Both the position numbers and the translations under genes were made by a program. A DNA stretch of 64,000 nt from Halioglobus sp. (lineage in GTDB: Bacteria; Pseudomonadota; Gammaproteobacteria; Pseudomonadales; Halieaceae). Under the pieces are notes generated by a model. That model was not told where the DNA came from. It did not search any database and was given only the letters and a program-made list of their open reading frames with translations. This document shows positions 34,506 to 44,142 of the stretch, in pieces (position 1 is the stretch's first letter; each line of letters starts with the position of its first letter). The stretch lies in contig JAQWNG010000002.1 of the NCBI GenBank assembly GCA_029246385.1, forward strand, positions 124,001 through 188,000. Reading direction: 5' to 3'.

Positions 34506-36377
34506 TCAGGCCGCGCGCAATGCCCGGCCCAAACGCTGACCACCTAGGGCACTAGTCGCTTGACCATCCTGCCAAACCGGCTCACCGTGAATTAAGACGG
34601 TCTTCACCACACCCTCGGATCGATTGAACATCTGGTTGTGTTGGAATAACTTTCGATACTCAAGTACGCGTGTGTCATTGGAATCCCAAGCCTTAAGCGC
34701 TTCCGGATCCAGCAAAACAATGTCTGCCTGCGCACCTATGTCGAGAGTGCCGACGTCCAGGCCGAAAAACGCCGCCGGCTCGCGCGTCAATCGCCTGACC
34801 ATCATGCTAACCGTTTGCAGAGATTCCGCCTGCGCTAGTTTCAATGACATTAGGTTCGCATCAAAAAAAGCCATGTTAGTAATATGGGCACCGGAATCGT
34901 TAAAACCCGGCATCGCATGCTTATACTTGAGAAGCTCCAAGGTCGCTTTATTGCCCGCATTGCCCACGTCTACCCAGAAACGAAAGGCTTTATCGTAGGT
35001 CCTCAACATATGCAGCATGAAGTCTGCGTCATCGCGAATAGGCCGCGGAAATAACTCAAAGGCGGCGCGCTCTTCGTCTGACCGCGCCTCTGCCTGAGCG
35101 CCTCGCTGCCAGCGCTCCAAGCGATCATACACTGCCTGCATACTCTCCCCGTCCCAATCTGTAACGGGAGCGCCGTCAAAAATCATCAGGTGCAGATCGC
35201 GAACCACTAGATTGTCTGGAGCGCCAAGTTTCGTCTTGAGCCTTGCAAGGCTGCGACCGCGACGACCATGGTGCCAGTCCGCGCGAAAGCGGAGCACAAA
35301 ATCCGGATCATTAAGCAGGGCCAGACGTCCTTCGACATCATCATATTCCTTGGCAATTAATTCACAGGTAGAACTCAGTTCTTCATATAGCGGTGAGACT
35401 ATGCCGTCAGACCAAACACGGAAGTTAGTCCCCAGTGCCTGAAAATGGATATTACCGCGCAGCAAACGACTGTTCATCAACGCCGCAAACCCCAGAAAAC
35501 TTTTGTGTGCCTTAGGCATTAGCACAAATTCCATCACCGACAATGCCGAGGTCTTCAACGTTTTGCCAAACAGACGTCCACTGGTCAACATGAAATAAAG
35601 GAATGCTTTTGCGCGGTTTTCAATAATGGGCGTGGTCTGCCATACGCGATCATATTTACGCAGCACCTTGAGCAAACGTTTCATTTCCCCAAATGAGGCG
35701 AACTGAGTAGGAATACGCTGTGCCGTATGAGGCTCACTGGCTAAATAATGGAAAGGTAATCCGTCAGTACTCATACCGACATAACCCTGTTCCATTCCCT
35801 GTTCCAACAACGCCTCCATACGCGTCAATTCAACCTCGGTAGGCTCGCGGCTGATGCTGTCTTTAAGCCCCATTACTTCTATTCTGAGCATCGAATGAGG
35901 AATAAAAGCACCAATATTGGGCCCCAGCGGAATGTTCTCGAAGTGATCAAGGTAATCTTCAGTATTATCCCATTGCACAGCATCAACACATTGCCTCAGC
36001 ACTGATTTGGGGATATTTTCGACGCGTGTAAAACAGTCAACAATAGGATTTTGATCATCGGTTTGCTGGCGGCCAAAACAGGTGCCCAGACTACAGTTGC
36101 CTACTAACACCGTGGTCGTTCCGTGCCTAACAACCTCGGGCAGACCCGGTTCAAGGTCAACCTCTAGATCCAGGTGCGTATGAATGTCGAGCAAGCCTGG
36201 CATCAGCCACTGGCCGTCTGCCTCTAAAATATCAGCAGCTTCGCCTGCGGGCAGGTTGCTGCCACAGGCAGCGATGCGCCCGCCTTCGATAGCAATGTCT
36301 ATTTTACGGGGCTCTGTACCCGTGCCGTCAAACACCAGCGCATTTCGAATCAGTGTATCCCAAGCTGATTTCGCCAT
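34506..36377 (-). CDS. Amidohydrolase (D-aminoacylase-like), paralogue 2
   Basis: A 623-residue metal-dependent hydrolase. The N-terminal metal site is LLDIHTHLDLEVDLEPG (about residue 58), followed by GTTTVLVGNCSLG, which parallels GVTTVVMGNCGVG in the 7196-8920 protein. Further elements include GFNDSGAHITNM and the C-terminal DIGAQADIVLLDPE of the small beta domain. It is longer than its paralogue owing to a central insertion rich in aromatic residues (about 240-400). ATG 36377 with AAGGAA upstream is preferred to the 36491 start. The substrate is unknown. Confidence 0.83.
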   Translation of the reverse strand: MAKSAWDTLIRNALVFDGTGTEPRKIDIAIEGGRIAACGSNLPAGEAADILEADGQWLMPGLLDIHTHLDLEVDLEPGLPEVVRHGTTTVLVGNCSLGTCFGRQQTDDQNPIVDCFTRVENIPKSVLRQCVDAVQWDNTEDYLDHFENIPLGPNIGAFIPHSMLRIEVMGLKDSISREPTEVELTRMEALLEQGMEQGYVGMSTDGLPFHYLASEPHTAQRIPTQFASFGEMKRLLKVLRKYDRVWQTTPIIENRAKAFLYFMLTSGRLFGKTLKTSALSVMEFVLMPKAHKSFLGFAALMNSRLLRGNIHFQALGTNFRVWSDGIVSPLYEELSSTCELIAKEYDDVEGRLALLNDPDFVLRFRADWHHGRRGRSLARLKTKLGAPDNLVVRDLHLMIFDGAPVTDWDGESMQAVYDRLERWQRGAQAEARSDEERAAFELFPRPIRDDADFMLHMLRTYDKAFRFWVDVGNAGNKATLELLKYKHAMPGFNDSGAHITNMAFFDANLMSLKLAQAESLQTVSMMVRRLTREPAAFFGLDVGTLDIGAQADIVLLDPEALKAWDSNDTRVLEYRKLFQHNQMFNRSEGVVKTVLIHGEPVWQDGQATSALGGQRLGRALRAA

Positions 36378-36585
36378 TGAACATTTCCTTCTATTAAGCA
36401 ACGATTGCCGGCCTGTATAAAGCCACCACAAAGTGTTGCAGTCAAGCAGCATAAGCACACTGCTGTAGACTGTATCCAGACGGTGCGGCATGCTTTATGC
36501 TCACGTCTATGAGAAGTGATGGCCATCACGCGATCCTAAATCGCTACAGGCACACTATTATAACCAACTCTGAGGAGTTTGAGGA

Positions 36586-38064
36586 ATGGCCCCTATCGTC
36601 TTCGACAATAGTTTCGCAGGACTCCCCGGGCAATTTTATACTCATCAGACGCCGGCACCCGCATCTGCACCCGAGGCTATTCGAGTCAATCGTCACTTGG
36701 CTACACAATTGGGCATCGACGCTAACTGGTTAGATTCTGAGGCGGGCACACAGGTTATCGCAGGTAATGCCGTACCCCCCGGGGCTGAGCCGCTCGCAAG
36801 CGTCTATGCCGGACACCAGTTTGGCGGCTACAACCCACAGTTGGGCGATGGCCGTGCTATTTTACTCGGCGAGATCCTGTCTCTCGAGGGCCGCCGCTTT
36901 GACCTGCAACTAAAAGGTTCAGGTCCCACGCCCTACTCCCGTGGGGGCGACGGCCGCTCTCCGATCGGTCCGGTACTGCGCGAATATGTTGTTAGCGAGG
37001 CAATGCACCGACTTGGCGTTCCGACAACGCGGGCGTTGGCTGCAGCAACAACAGGAGACAAGGTGCAGCGCGACGAACTCTATCCCGGGGCCGTTCTTGC
37101 GAGAGTGGCCAGTAGCCATATCCGCATTGGTTCATTCCAATACTTTGCGGCACGACGCGATATTGACTCGCTATCACGACTATCCGATCACGTTATCGAT
37201 CGCCATTATCCTGATGCTAGAAACAGTGACAATCCGATATTAACGATGCTCGAAGCCATAATCTCGCAGCAGGCGCAATTAGTAGCCCGTTGGCAACTGC
37301 TTGGATTTATTCATGGCGTCATGAATACCGACAATGTGCTGATTTGTGGCGAAACCATTGACTATGGGCCCTGTGCCTTCATGGACCAATTCAATCCCGA
37401 TCAAGTGTTCAGCTCTATCGATCATGCCGGACGTTATGCCTATCGTCAGCAGCCGACTATCGCCCATTGGAATCTGTCTGTGCTCGCTCAAGCATTACTG
37501 CCCATCCTCGATAGCCAGCAGGAGCGTGCTGTTGCGCTTGCTCAGACGGCCATAAACGCCTTTCCAAATCAGTTTCTGCAGGCTAATACACAGGGCATGG
37601 CGCATAAATTGGGTTTACAGACCATCGAAGAGCAGGATACAGAGCTGGTGGAAGACCTTTGGCAACTGATGGCAGAACACGCCTTGGACTTTACCCTGAC
37701 CTTCCGGCGATTAGCAGATCTGGCCAATGAGGCGAGTGATGCCGAGTGCAATGTAGCCGACCTATTTGAATTTCCAGACACTGTAAGACCATGGTTGGAG
37801 CGCTGGTGCACTCGGCTGGCGCAAGAGAGCACGCCCAGCACTGAACGGCAGGCGTTAATGTATAGGAACAACCCTGTTTTCATTCCACGCAACCACCTAG
37901 TGGAAACTGCAATCGTCGCAGCCAATGGCAGCGGCGACCTCAGTCCGTTCAACGAACTGATGGATATACTCGAAAACCCGTATCAGTACCGCAAAGCACT
38001 GGCATATTTTGCAACACCACCAAACCCAGATCAGGTAGTGAGACAAACTTTTTGCGGCACATAA
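36586..38064 (+). CDS. selO: SelO-family protein AMPylase (YdiU)
   Basis: Pseudokinase-fold enzyme that transfers AMP from ATP to protein Ser/Thr/Tyr residues, linked to redox stress. Recognisable blocks are YAGHQFGGYNPQLGDGRA (about 80-98), DLQLKGSGPTPYSRGGDGR (about 106-124), HGVMNTDN (about 243) and the metal-binding YGPCAFMD. The C-terminus QTFCGT carries Cys where some homologues carry selenocysteine or another Cys. The length (492) is normal. ATG 36586 follows GAGGA. Confidence 0.9.
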   Translation: MAPIVFDNSFAGLPGQFYTHQTPAPASAPEAIRVNRHLATQLGIDANWLDSEAGTQVIAGNAVPPGAEPLASVYAGHQFGGYNPQLGDGRAILLGEILSLEGRRFDLQLKGSGPTPYSRGGDGRSPIGPVLREYVVSEAMHRLGVPTTRALAAATTGDKVQRDELYPGAVLARVASSHIRIGSFQYFAARRDIDSLSRLSDHVIDRHYPDARNSDNPILTMLEAIISQQAQLVARWQLLGFIHGVMNTDNVLICGETIDYGPCAFMDQFNPDQVFSSIDHAGRYAYRQQPTIAHWNLSVLAQALLPILDSQQERAVALAQTAINAFPNQFLQANTQGMAHKLGLQTIEEQDTELVEDLWQLMAEHALDFTLTFRRLADLANEASDAECNVADLFEFPDTVRPWLERWCTRLAQESTPSTERQALMYRNNPVFIPRNHLVETAIVAANGSGDLSPFNELMDILENPYQYRKALAYFATPPNPDQVVRQTFCGT

Positions 38065-38189
38065 GGCTTTTCTGTACCTGAGTGGACGATACTGGCAGTG
38101 CCAAGGTCGTTTATGGGCGGCTAAACCCGTATAATCTCATGATTGTTAATCCGCTGATCCCGTAGACGCCTGAGCTCATTATATTGAAC

Positions 38190-39803
38190 ATGGAATTTTT
38201 TGGTAAACCACTGTCAGGCCCATTCACCATTCCCTCGGGCATCGTCACCACTGCAACACCTATCATTCAGTATATCTTCGATCATTTGCCCGAAGTGGGG
38301 GTAGTCACCACTAAAAGCATCGGACTGGAACCGCGGGAGGGCAACCGAGAACCGGTCTATAGTCAATATGCGCCGGGCTGCTTCGTTAACGCAGTGGGGC
38401 TAACCAATCCAGGAGCCTACAAATCGCTGGAGCTGTTGGCGGCTCTGAGTGTCCCCAAGGATCGCTTCCTACTGACCTCAATTTTTGGCGGCAGCATCGA
38501 AGAGTTCGTCACCGTGGCAAAGATACTGGCGCCAGTATCGGACGGTCTAGAGCTAAACCTGTCTTGCCCCCATGCCAGGGGCTACGGCATGGCCATGGGT
38601 CAGGATCCAGATCTAGTGCGACAAATCACCGCTGCTGTTAAAGCGGTGGTTGATATCCCAGTCATTCCCAAACTCACCCCAAATACGCCTGATATTGCGA
38701 AAATTGCCGAGGCCGCGATCGCCGGGGGGGCCGATGGCTTGTGTGCCATTAATACGGCAGGGCCGGGATACACCTCCTCCCACGGATACCCTGTGTTGAG
38801 TAATGGTGCCGGGGGTATGTCAGGCAAAGGCGTATTACCTATTGGTCTGCAATGCGTAAGAGATATCGCCGCGGTAACAGATTGCCCGATAATAGGCTGC
38901 GGCGGCGTCAGCAGCGCTGCTGATGTCGTTGCTTACTTCGACGCCGGCGCCTCCGTCGTAGGCATAGGATCGTCACTCACAGGACTCACTACCGACGAAG
39001 TAAGCGATTACTTCAAAGCCCTTAGTTACGATCTTGACACAGATAGTCACCGCGCCGAATCGCATATTCGCTATGACATTGATATGAACTTCCGTCCCGT
39101 CATTCTGGTAGAAAATAAACAGGTTTGTGAGGATATCTGCGTCCTAACATTCGATCGCAAAATTAATATTCAAGCGGGAGAATTTGTCTTTGTTTGGTTG
39201 CCTGGCGTGGGCGAAAAGCCCTTTTCCGCCCTTACCGACGACCCTTTCACACTGGCCGTCATTGATGTGGGGGAGTTCACCCACGTTCTGATGGATTTGC
39301 CACCAGGCACCGAAGCCTACGTACGAGGCCCACATGGTATTCCCGCGGCGCCTCCTAAGAACGCAAAAATTATGGCGGTAGCCGGCGGCACTGGTCTAGC
39401 CGCCGTGTATCAACTCGCGCGAGATTTTGGTAACGCTGAAGTGTTCACTGGAGCGCGAAGCGCTGAGCGTCTTTACTATCTGGACGAGTGTCGCCAGATT
39501 GCAAAGGTACACGTTGCGACGGATGACGGCAGCGCCGGATACCACGGTGTGGTGACCGAGTTATTGCGTGAACGCCTGCAGGGGTTATCACCTCAGGAGC
39601 TCAAACAGCTGGTCTTTTACAACTGCGGCCCACAACCAATGGTGCATGCGGCCATTGCGGTACAGCGCGAGTTCTGCGGTCAAGACCAGATCTTCAGTGC
39701 CATCGACTACCTCACCAAATGTGGAGTGGGCATCTGCGGTGCGTGTGCGACACCTGACGGACGACGACTGTGTGTGGACGGTCCCTTCCTAGAGGCCTTA
39801 TGA
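38190..39803 (+). CDS. Fusion of class 1B dihydroorotate dehydrogenase (PyrD) with electron-transfer subunit (PyrK)
   Basis: Residues 1-300 form a class 1 dihydroorotate dehydrogenase: NAVGLTNPG (about 67-75), catalytic-loop LNLSCPHARGYGM with C126, and GCGGVSSAADVVAYFDAGAS for FMN phosphate. Residues 305-537 form a PyrK-like ferredoxin reductase: FAD-binding KPFSALTDDPFTLAV, nucleotide-binding AVAGGTGLAAVYQLA, and a 2Fe-2S site KCGVGICGACATPDGRRLC with four cysteines. In NAD-linked class 1B enzymes these are two proteins; here they are one chain. It would make orotate using NAD in pyrimidine synthesis. ATG 38190 is chosen over TTG 38184. It could instead oxidise another dihydropyrimidine. 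Confidence 0.83.
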   Translation: MEFFGKPLSGPFTIPSGIVTTATPIIQYIFDHLPEVGVVTTKSIGLEPREGNREPVYSQYAPGCFVNAVGLTNPGAYKSLELLAALSVPKDRFLLTSIFGGSIEEFVTVAKILAPVSDGLELNLSCPHARGYGMAMGQDPDLVRQITAAVKAVVDIPVIPKLTPNTPDIAKIAEAAIAGGADGLCAINTAGPGYTSSHGYPVLSNGAGGMSGKGVLPIGLQCVRDIAAVTDCPIIGCGGVSSAADVVAYFDAGASVVGIGSSLTGLTTDEVSDYFKALSYDLDTDSHRAESHIRYDIDMNFRPVILVENKQVCEDICVLTFDRKINIQAGEFVFVWLPGVGEKPFSALTDDPFTLAVIDVGEFTHVLMDLPPGTEAYVRGPHGIPAAPPKNAKIMAVAGGTGLAAVYQLARDFGNAEVFTGARSAERLYYLDECRQIAKVHVATDDGSAGYHGVVTELLRERLQGLSPQELKQLVFYNCGPQPMVHAAIAVQREFCGQDQIFSAIDYLTKCGVGICGACATPDGRRLCVDGPFLEAL

Positions 39804-39851
39804 CACTGTCCGTTGCAGCTCAAAACACTCAACAACAAAGGCCTGCTCATC

Positions 39852-41234
39852 ATGTCCGCGCGTAAGGGAATCTATAACGCACCTTGGGAAAAATCCTTTG
39901 ATCGGATACTGACGCCACTGGAGGAATTCATCCACCGCCAGACGACCAGCGGTGTACTGTTGATGATTTGCGCTATTGCCGCATTGGTCATCGCCAACGG
40001 GCCATTACACACCCAATACGAGCATTTACTGCACACAGAGGTTGGTGTTAGCGCAGGCAACTTTGCCTTTTCATTATCGATTCATCATTGGATCAACGAA
40101 CTACTCATGGCTGCGTTTTTCTTCATCATGGGCCTAGAGTTAAAGCGTGAGCTTATGGTGGGTGAACTATCGTCACCCAAGCAGGCGCTCCTCCCCATCA
40201 TGGCCGCTATCGGCGGCATGGTCGTTCCCGCTCTGTTTTATGTCGCCGTCACCATAAATACCCCAGGGATCAGTGGCTGGGGCATTCCCATGGCAACCGA
40301 TATAGCCTTTGCCATCGGGGCCCTGAGTTTACTTGGGGCACGCATTCCCAAAAATCTGATCACCTTTCTCATCGCATTGGCAATCGTCGATGATCTAGGT
40401 GCAGTCGCGGTAATCGCCGTATTTTATACTGAAAGCATAGACCTAGTTGCCGTTGTCTGCGCGGGAGGCTTCACTGCCCTCCTCGTTGTGCTAAACATGG
40501 TTGGAATCCGCCGACCGCTGCCTTACGCTGCTATCGGCGCCTTGCTTTGGGTCGCAATGCTCGCCAGTGGTATTCACGCCACCATCGCCGGGATCGTGGT
40601 GGCCTTTGTGATACCCATACGCCCCAAGTTTGAACCGGAACTCTTCATTAACCGGGTAAAAGACACGACCATTCAAATGAAGAAGGCCATAACAGACAAT
40701 GCTGACATCATTCACAACACCCGCTTCCGCGGCCTAGTAGCCTCTCTGGATGACGGTGCGCGACTGGTGCAAGCGCCGGCACAGCGCTTGGAACATAGCC
40801 TGCATCTGCCGGTCGCGTACCTTGTAATACCGATATTTGCCCTTGCCAACGCGGGGATTCCAGTGAATTTTGACACCTTTGGACAGTACCTCCAACATCC
40901 TATTGCACTGGGTGTTTTGGCGGGATTACTACTGGGCAAGCCGCTAGGCATTGCCGGTTTTACCTGGTTTACAGTAAAAATGGGCTGGGCAGAATTACCC
41001 GATGGCATAAATATAAAACATGTCTTAGGTGTGGGTTTGCTGGGTGGTATTGGCTTTACGATGTCTATTTTTATTGCAGATCTGGGCTTCACTAATGCGC
41101 CTGAGGACCTGCTTATGGCCAAAACCGGCATCCTATTGGCTTCTGCTCTAGCCGGCTTTGGTGGATTTTTTTGGCTGATGTTTCAGACTCGGCAGAGCCC
41201 CACTAATGGGCCTGAGGAAAAACAAACTCACTAG
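39852..41234 (+). CDS. nhaA: Na+/H+ antiporter NhaA
   Basis: Electrogenic inner-membrane antiporter that exports Na+ for protons. It has about twelve helices, the PMATDIAFAIG segment (about 150), and the ion-binding double aspartate in ALAIVDDLGAVAVIA (about residues 180-194), plus GLLGGIGFTMSIFIADLGF near the C-terminus. At 460 residues it is longer than E. coli NhaA (388), with a loop and helices inserted around 270-330 as in other marine NhaA proteins. ATG 39852 is preferred to TTG 39813. The last bases of the gene overlap the putative terminator of the convergent tRNA gene. Confidence 0.92.
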   Translation: MSARKGIYNAPWEKSFDRILTPLEEFIHRQTTSGVLLMICAIAALVIANGPLHTQYEHLLHTEVGVSAGNFAFSLSIHHWINELLMAAFFFIMGLELKRELMVGELSSPKQALLPIMAAIGGMVVPALFYVAVTINTPGISGWGIPMATDIAFAIGALSLLGARIPKNLITFLIALAIVDDLGAVAVIAVFYTESIDLVAVVCAGGFTALLVVLNMVGIRRPLPYAAIGALLWVAMLASGIHATIAGIVVAFVIPIRPKFEPELFINRVKDTTIQMKKAITDNADIIHNTRFRGLVASLDDGARLVQAPAQRLEHSLHLPVAYLVIPIFALANAGIPVNFDTFGQYLQHPIALGVLAGLLLGKPLGIAGFTWFTVKMGWAELPDGINIKHVLGVGLLGGIGFTMSIFIADLGFTNAPEDLLMAKTGILLASALAGFGGFFWLMFQTRQSPTNGPEEKQTH

Positions 41235-41242
41235 GGAGTGTT
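41218..41242 (-). terminator. Candidate terminator of the tRNA-Val gene
   Basis: Reading the minus strand after the encoded CCA, a short stem (ACTC with GAGT, or CACT with AGTG) is followed by TTTGTTTTT. The stem is short, so this is a weak call. It lies over the nhaA stop codon. Confidence 0.35.
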
Positions 41243-41319
41243 TGGTAGGGCCTGGCGGACTCGAACCGCCGACCCCCTGCATGTCATGCAGGTGCTCTAA
41301 CCAACTGAGCTAAGGCCCT
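41243..41319 (-). tRNA. tRNA-Val (anticodon GAC)
   Basis: A complete 77-base cloverleaf with encoded CCA. Acceptor stem arms AGGGCCT and AGGCCCT pair fully. The anticodon stem CCTGC/GCAGG closes the loop ATGACAT, giving anticodon GAC for valine codons GUC/GUU. The T arm has GGTTCGAGTCC. The D arm, anticodon flanks and variable loop (GGGGGTCG) closely follow E. coli tRNA-Val(GAC). Confidence 0.95.
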
Positions 41320-41405
41320 ATTTTTTCTGTAGACATCCTCGACGGTGATCTCTATCTCGAGTCAGTACTCTTATACATTGAGCAATCATCCTATCGAGGA
41401 CGCGC

Positions 41406-41434
41406 AGTATAAGGGGCAAACCGTGCCAGCTCAA
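41406..41434 (-). promoter_or_regulatory. Sigma-70 promoter of the tRNA-Val gene
   Basis: On the minus strand TTGAGC (-35) and TATACT (-10) are separated by exactly 17 bases, and the -10 is followed by GCGCG, a GC-rich discriminator typical of stringently controlled stable-RNA promoters. It would start transcription about 80 bases before the mature tRNA. Confidence 0.7.
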
Positions 41435-41811
41435 CCATCTAATAGGCCGATAGTTTTGCACCAGAGAAAACATGCGAACCATTCGGTGATCGCTTTTGCC
41501 ACTTCTAATGGCACGAGTGGTCACTTGATCCCACGCATAGGTGGCGTAGAGTATTTGCCGTATATACCTGCTGTGATTTACCGTGAGCTAGGCCACTACT
41601 AACGCCCCGTATTATCTGCCTTTTCCCTGTATCTTAGCCGAGGTTCGCAGCCTCATGGGTACTCGGGTGAACGCAGTGGAGACCGCCGATACGGGCGAGT
41701 ATATGCATTACGAAACAGCAGTGCGGCAGCTGTGATGAGCTGCCACAGCATAAAGATTATAGGGAAATGCGCAGGGTCGCGTTCCAAAACTACTGGCAGA
41801 GGACCACAACC
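41435..41811. other. Intergenic region before the acyl-CoA dehydrogenase pair
   Basis: About 380 bases that should hold the promoter of the plus-strand acyl-CoA dehydrogenase operon. Short frames are present but none has a ribosome site with protein-like content. No RNA or repeat seen. Confidence 0.45.
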
Positions 41812-42993
41812 ATGAATATTGAGTTGACCGCCCAGCAAAAAGCACTGCAGCAGGAAGTACGGGAGTATATGAAGACCGTCATGACTCCAGAGCTACTTGA
41901 GGAAATCAAAATTCCAGAGTTCAAAGAAGGCGGAGGCCCCGAGTTCCGTAAGCAATACGCACGCATGGGCGCCGATGGCTGGATCGGCCTCAGCTGGTCA
42001 AAAGCGTTGGGCGGCAAGGAGCTGTCTCACGTTGAGCAATATATATTTACCGATGAAGTGGTCCGCTCGGGGTTTGCCTACCCGTTCCTAACCACCGAAT
42101 CCACCACGCCGGTCATTGCCGCCAACGCCAATGCAGAGATCCGCGAGGAAGTCGTTGGCGGAGTGAAACAGGGCAAAGTAGTCATTGCTATTGGCTATTC
42201 GGAGCCCAACGCCGGCACTGACTTAGCAAGCCTCAAGACCAAAGCCGAACGCGACGGTGATGACTGGATTATCAATGGACAGAAAATGTGGACTAGCCTA
42301 GCAAATTATGCTGATTACGTATGGCTCGCAGCGCGCACTGACCCAGATGAGTCCAAGAAACATAAAGGTCTCACGATGTTTCTAGTGCCCACGAATATCG
42401 AGGGGTTTTCGTTAACACCGGTCCACACCTTGGGTGTCCGCACTAACGCCACGTACTACAGCGACGTTAGGCTCCCAGACAAATATCGCGTGGGAGAAGT
42501 CAACGAGGGCTGGAAGCTGATTACAGGCCAACTCAATATAGAGCGCTTATCCTTGTTCACCCATGGGCAAGTAGATTCGCTTTATCAGGGTGTCTGCGAG
42601 TGGGCCGCAGAAACCGATGCCCCTCAAGGCGGCAAACTCATCGAGCAACCCTGGGTTCAGCACAACCTTGCGACAGTGAAAAGCGGCCTTGAAGTGGTCA
42701 AGCTGATCTGCTGGAAGCAAGTTTGGGCCATGGACCAAGGGCCCCTCAATATGGCTGACGCGTCAGTAGCAAAGGTCTACAGCAGTGAATTCTTTGTTGA
42801 ACTGTATCGGTTGCTGCTAGAAGTTATGGGACAGGCCGGCACCATTGCAACTGACTCTAAAGGAGCAGTGCTTAAAGGGAAGCTCGAATTCCGTTGGCGG
42901 GTAGGCCCCGTCCTCACCTTCGGTGGCGGCGCCAATGAAGTGCAAAGAGACATTATTGCAATGGCGGGCCTGTGGATGCCCCGCACACGTTAG
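41812..42993 (+). CDS. Acyl-CoA dehydrogenase, large-type subunit of a tandem pair
   Basis: A 393-residue FAD-dependent acyl-CoA dehydrogenase. It shows IAIGYSEPNAGTDLASLKTKAERDGDDWIINGQKMWTS-type flavin and substrate motifs (about 125-165; GYSEPNAGTDLASL, INGQKMWTS) and a C-terminal TFGGGANEVQRDIIA. Tandem dehydrogenase genes of this kind in actinobacteria make alpha2-beta2 enzymes that oxidise steroid side chains. ATG 41812 with AGAGGA upstream is preferred to the 41767 start. The partner starts 11 bases after the stop, so the two are likely co-translated. Confidence 0.85.
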   Translation: MNIELTAQQKALQQEVREYMKTVMTPELLEEIKIPEFKEGGGPEFRKQYARMGADGWIGLSWSKALGGKELSHVEQYIFTDEVVRSGFAYPFLTTESTTPVIAANANAEIREEVVGGVKQGKVVIAIGYSEPNAGTDLASLKTKAERDGDDWIINGQKMWTSLANYADYVWLAARTDPDESKKHKGLTMFLVPTNIEGFSLTPVHTLGVRTNATYYSDVRLPDKYRVGEVNEGWKLITGQLNIERLSLFTHGQVDSLYQGVCEWAAETDAPQGGKLIEQPWVQHNLATVKSGLEVVKLICWKQVWAMDQGPLNMADASVAKVYSSEFFVELYRLLLEVMGQAGTIATDSKGAVLKGKLEFRWRVGPVLTFGGGANEVQRDIIAMAGLWMPRTR

Positions 42994-43004
42994 GAGAATA
43001 AATC

Positions 43005-44138
43005 GTGAATTTCACTATTTCTGAAGAACAACAGAGCGCTCAGCAACTTGCCCAGCAAATCCTAAGCGACTTCACCGAAGTTGATAAACTCAAAGCAATT
43101 GAGCAACAGCAGAAGAATTTCGATGCCGACCTGTGGCAAGCGTTGGCAAAAGCCGGCTTATTGGGCTTAGATATCGCCGAAGAACAGGGCGGCACTGGCC
43201 TTGGGTTTTACAGTCTGACCGCACTATGCGAAGAAATAGGACGGACTGTAGCGCCCGTGCCGATCATTCCCGTACTCGTCTCCGCTGCCGGAACCTTGCG
43301 GCGATTTGCCAGCGATACCCAAAAAGATCAGTGGCTTCCGGGAATTGCCAATGGCACAACTTTGATCAGTGCGGCGCTGGAGGAATACAACAACGACGAC
43401 CCGACGACACCGTCATGCTCAGCACAAAAAATGGAGGGAGGCTTCGCCATAAGCGGAACCAAGATTTGCATCAGCGAGGCGACCTCGGTCACTCGCATTT
43501 TATTGTCTGCCCATACCGGCGATGAATTAGTCGTAGCCTTGGTTGACCCGCGTGCAGCAGGTGTCACCTTAAACCCACAGTTAGTGTCCACTGGCGAGAC
43601 GCGCCATGAGCTAGTCATGACCAAGGTGCAGGTGCCCACAGAAGACATCATAGCAACTGGAAGTGAAGCCTTAGCGGCGATGAATTGGGCACACCAAGCA
43701 ACCCGCACTGCACTAGCTGCGGTGGCGGTAGGTTTGTGTGACAAGATGATGCGCATAACAGGGCAATACACCTCCGAACGTGAGCAATTCGGACGTCCAT
43801 TAGCGACGTTCCAAGCCGTAAGCCACCGAGTGGCAGACTGCTATATCGACGTCGAGTGCCTCCGTCTAGTGACGCAGCAGGCGGCATCACTGATAGACGA
43901 GGGCCACCCCGCCAAAGATGCGGTCCAAATTGCCAAAATTTGGTGCGGGAATGCGGCTCACCGCGTTAGCCAAGCGGCGCAGCATTGCCATGGAGGCACC
44001 GGTGTGGATCGTGATTACCCATTATTTCGCTATTGTCAGTGGGCACGCCAAATCGAACTGACGGCTGGCAGTAGCGCCCAGATCACTGGTGAGCTAGGCC
44101 AAGCTATTTGCGCTGAGTATCTGTCTACAACCACCTAG
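43005..44138 (+). CDS. Acyl-CoA dehydrogenase, second subunit of the tandem pair
   Basis: A 377-residue protein starting at GTG 43005 (TAGGAG upstream). It has the N-terminal FTISEEQQSAQQLAQQI helix, GLDIAEEQGGTGLGFYSL, a degenerate middle domain (ISAALEEYNNDDPTT where active enzymes carry the flavin-contact consensus TEP-x-AGSD) and a C-terminal REQFGRPLATFQAVSH with QHCHGGTGVDRDYPLFRY. The weakened middle motif suggests a structural or FAD-sharing beta subunit of a heterotetramer. It is convergent with the reductase at 44143. Confidence 0.83.
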   Translation: MNFTISEEQQSAQQLAQQILSDFTEVDKLKAIEQQQKNFDADLWQALAKAGLLGLDIAEEQGGTGLGFYSLTALCEEIGRTVAPVPIIPVLVSAAGTLRRFASDTQKDQWLPGIANGTTLISAALEEYNNDDPTTPSCSAQKMEGGFAISGTKICISEATSVTRILLSAHTGDELVVALVDPRAAGVTLNPQLVSTGETRHELVMTKVQVPTEDIIATGSEALAAMNWAHQATRTALAAVAVGLCDKMMRITGQYTSEREQFGRPLATFQAVSHRVADCYIDVECLRLVTQQAASLIDEGHPAKDAVQIAKIWCGNAAHRVSQAAQHCHGGTGVDRDYPLFRYCQWARQIELTAGSSAQITGELGQAICAEYLSTTT

Positions 44139-44142
44139 GGGG

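Noticed and set aside
41345-41602. 85-codon plus-strand frame between the tRNA and the acyl-CoA dehydrogenases
   Set aside because: It lies over the tRNA promoter and leader, lacks a ribosome site and has no protein-like pattern.
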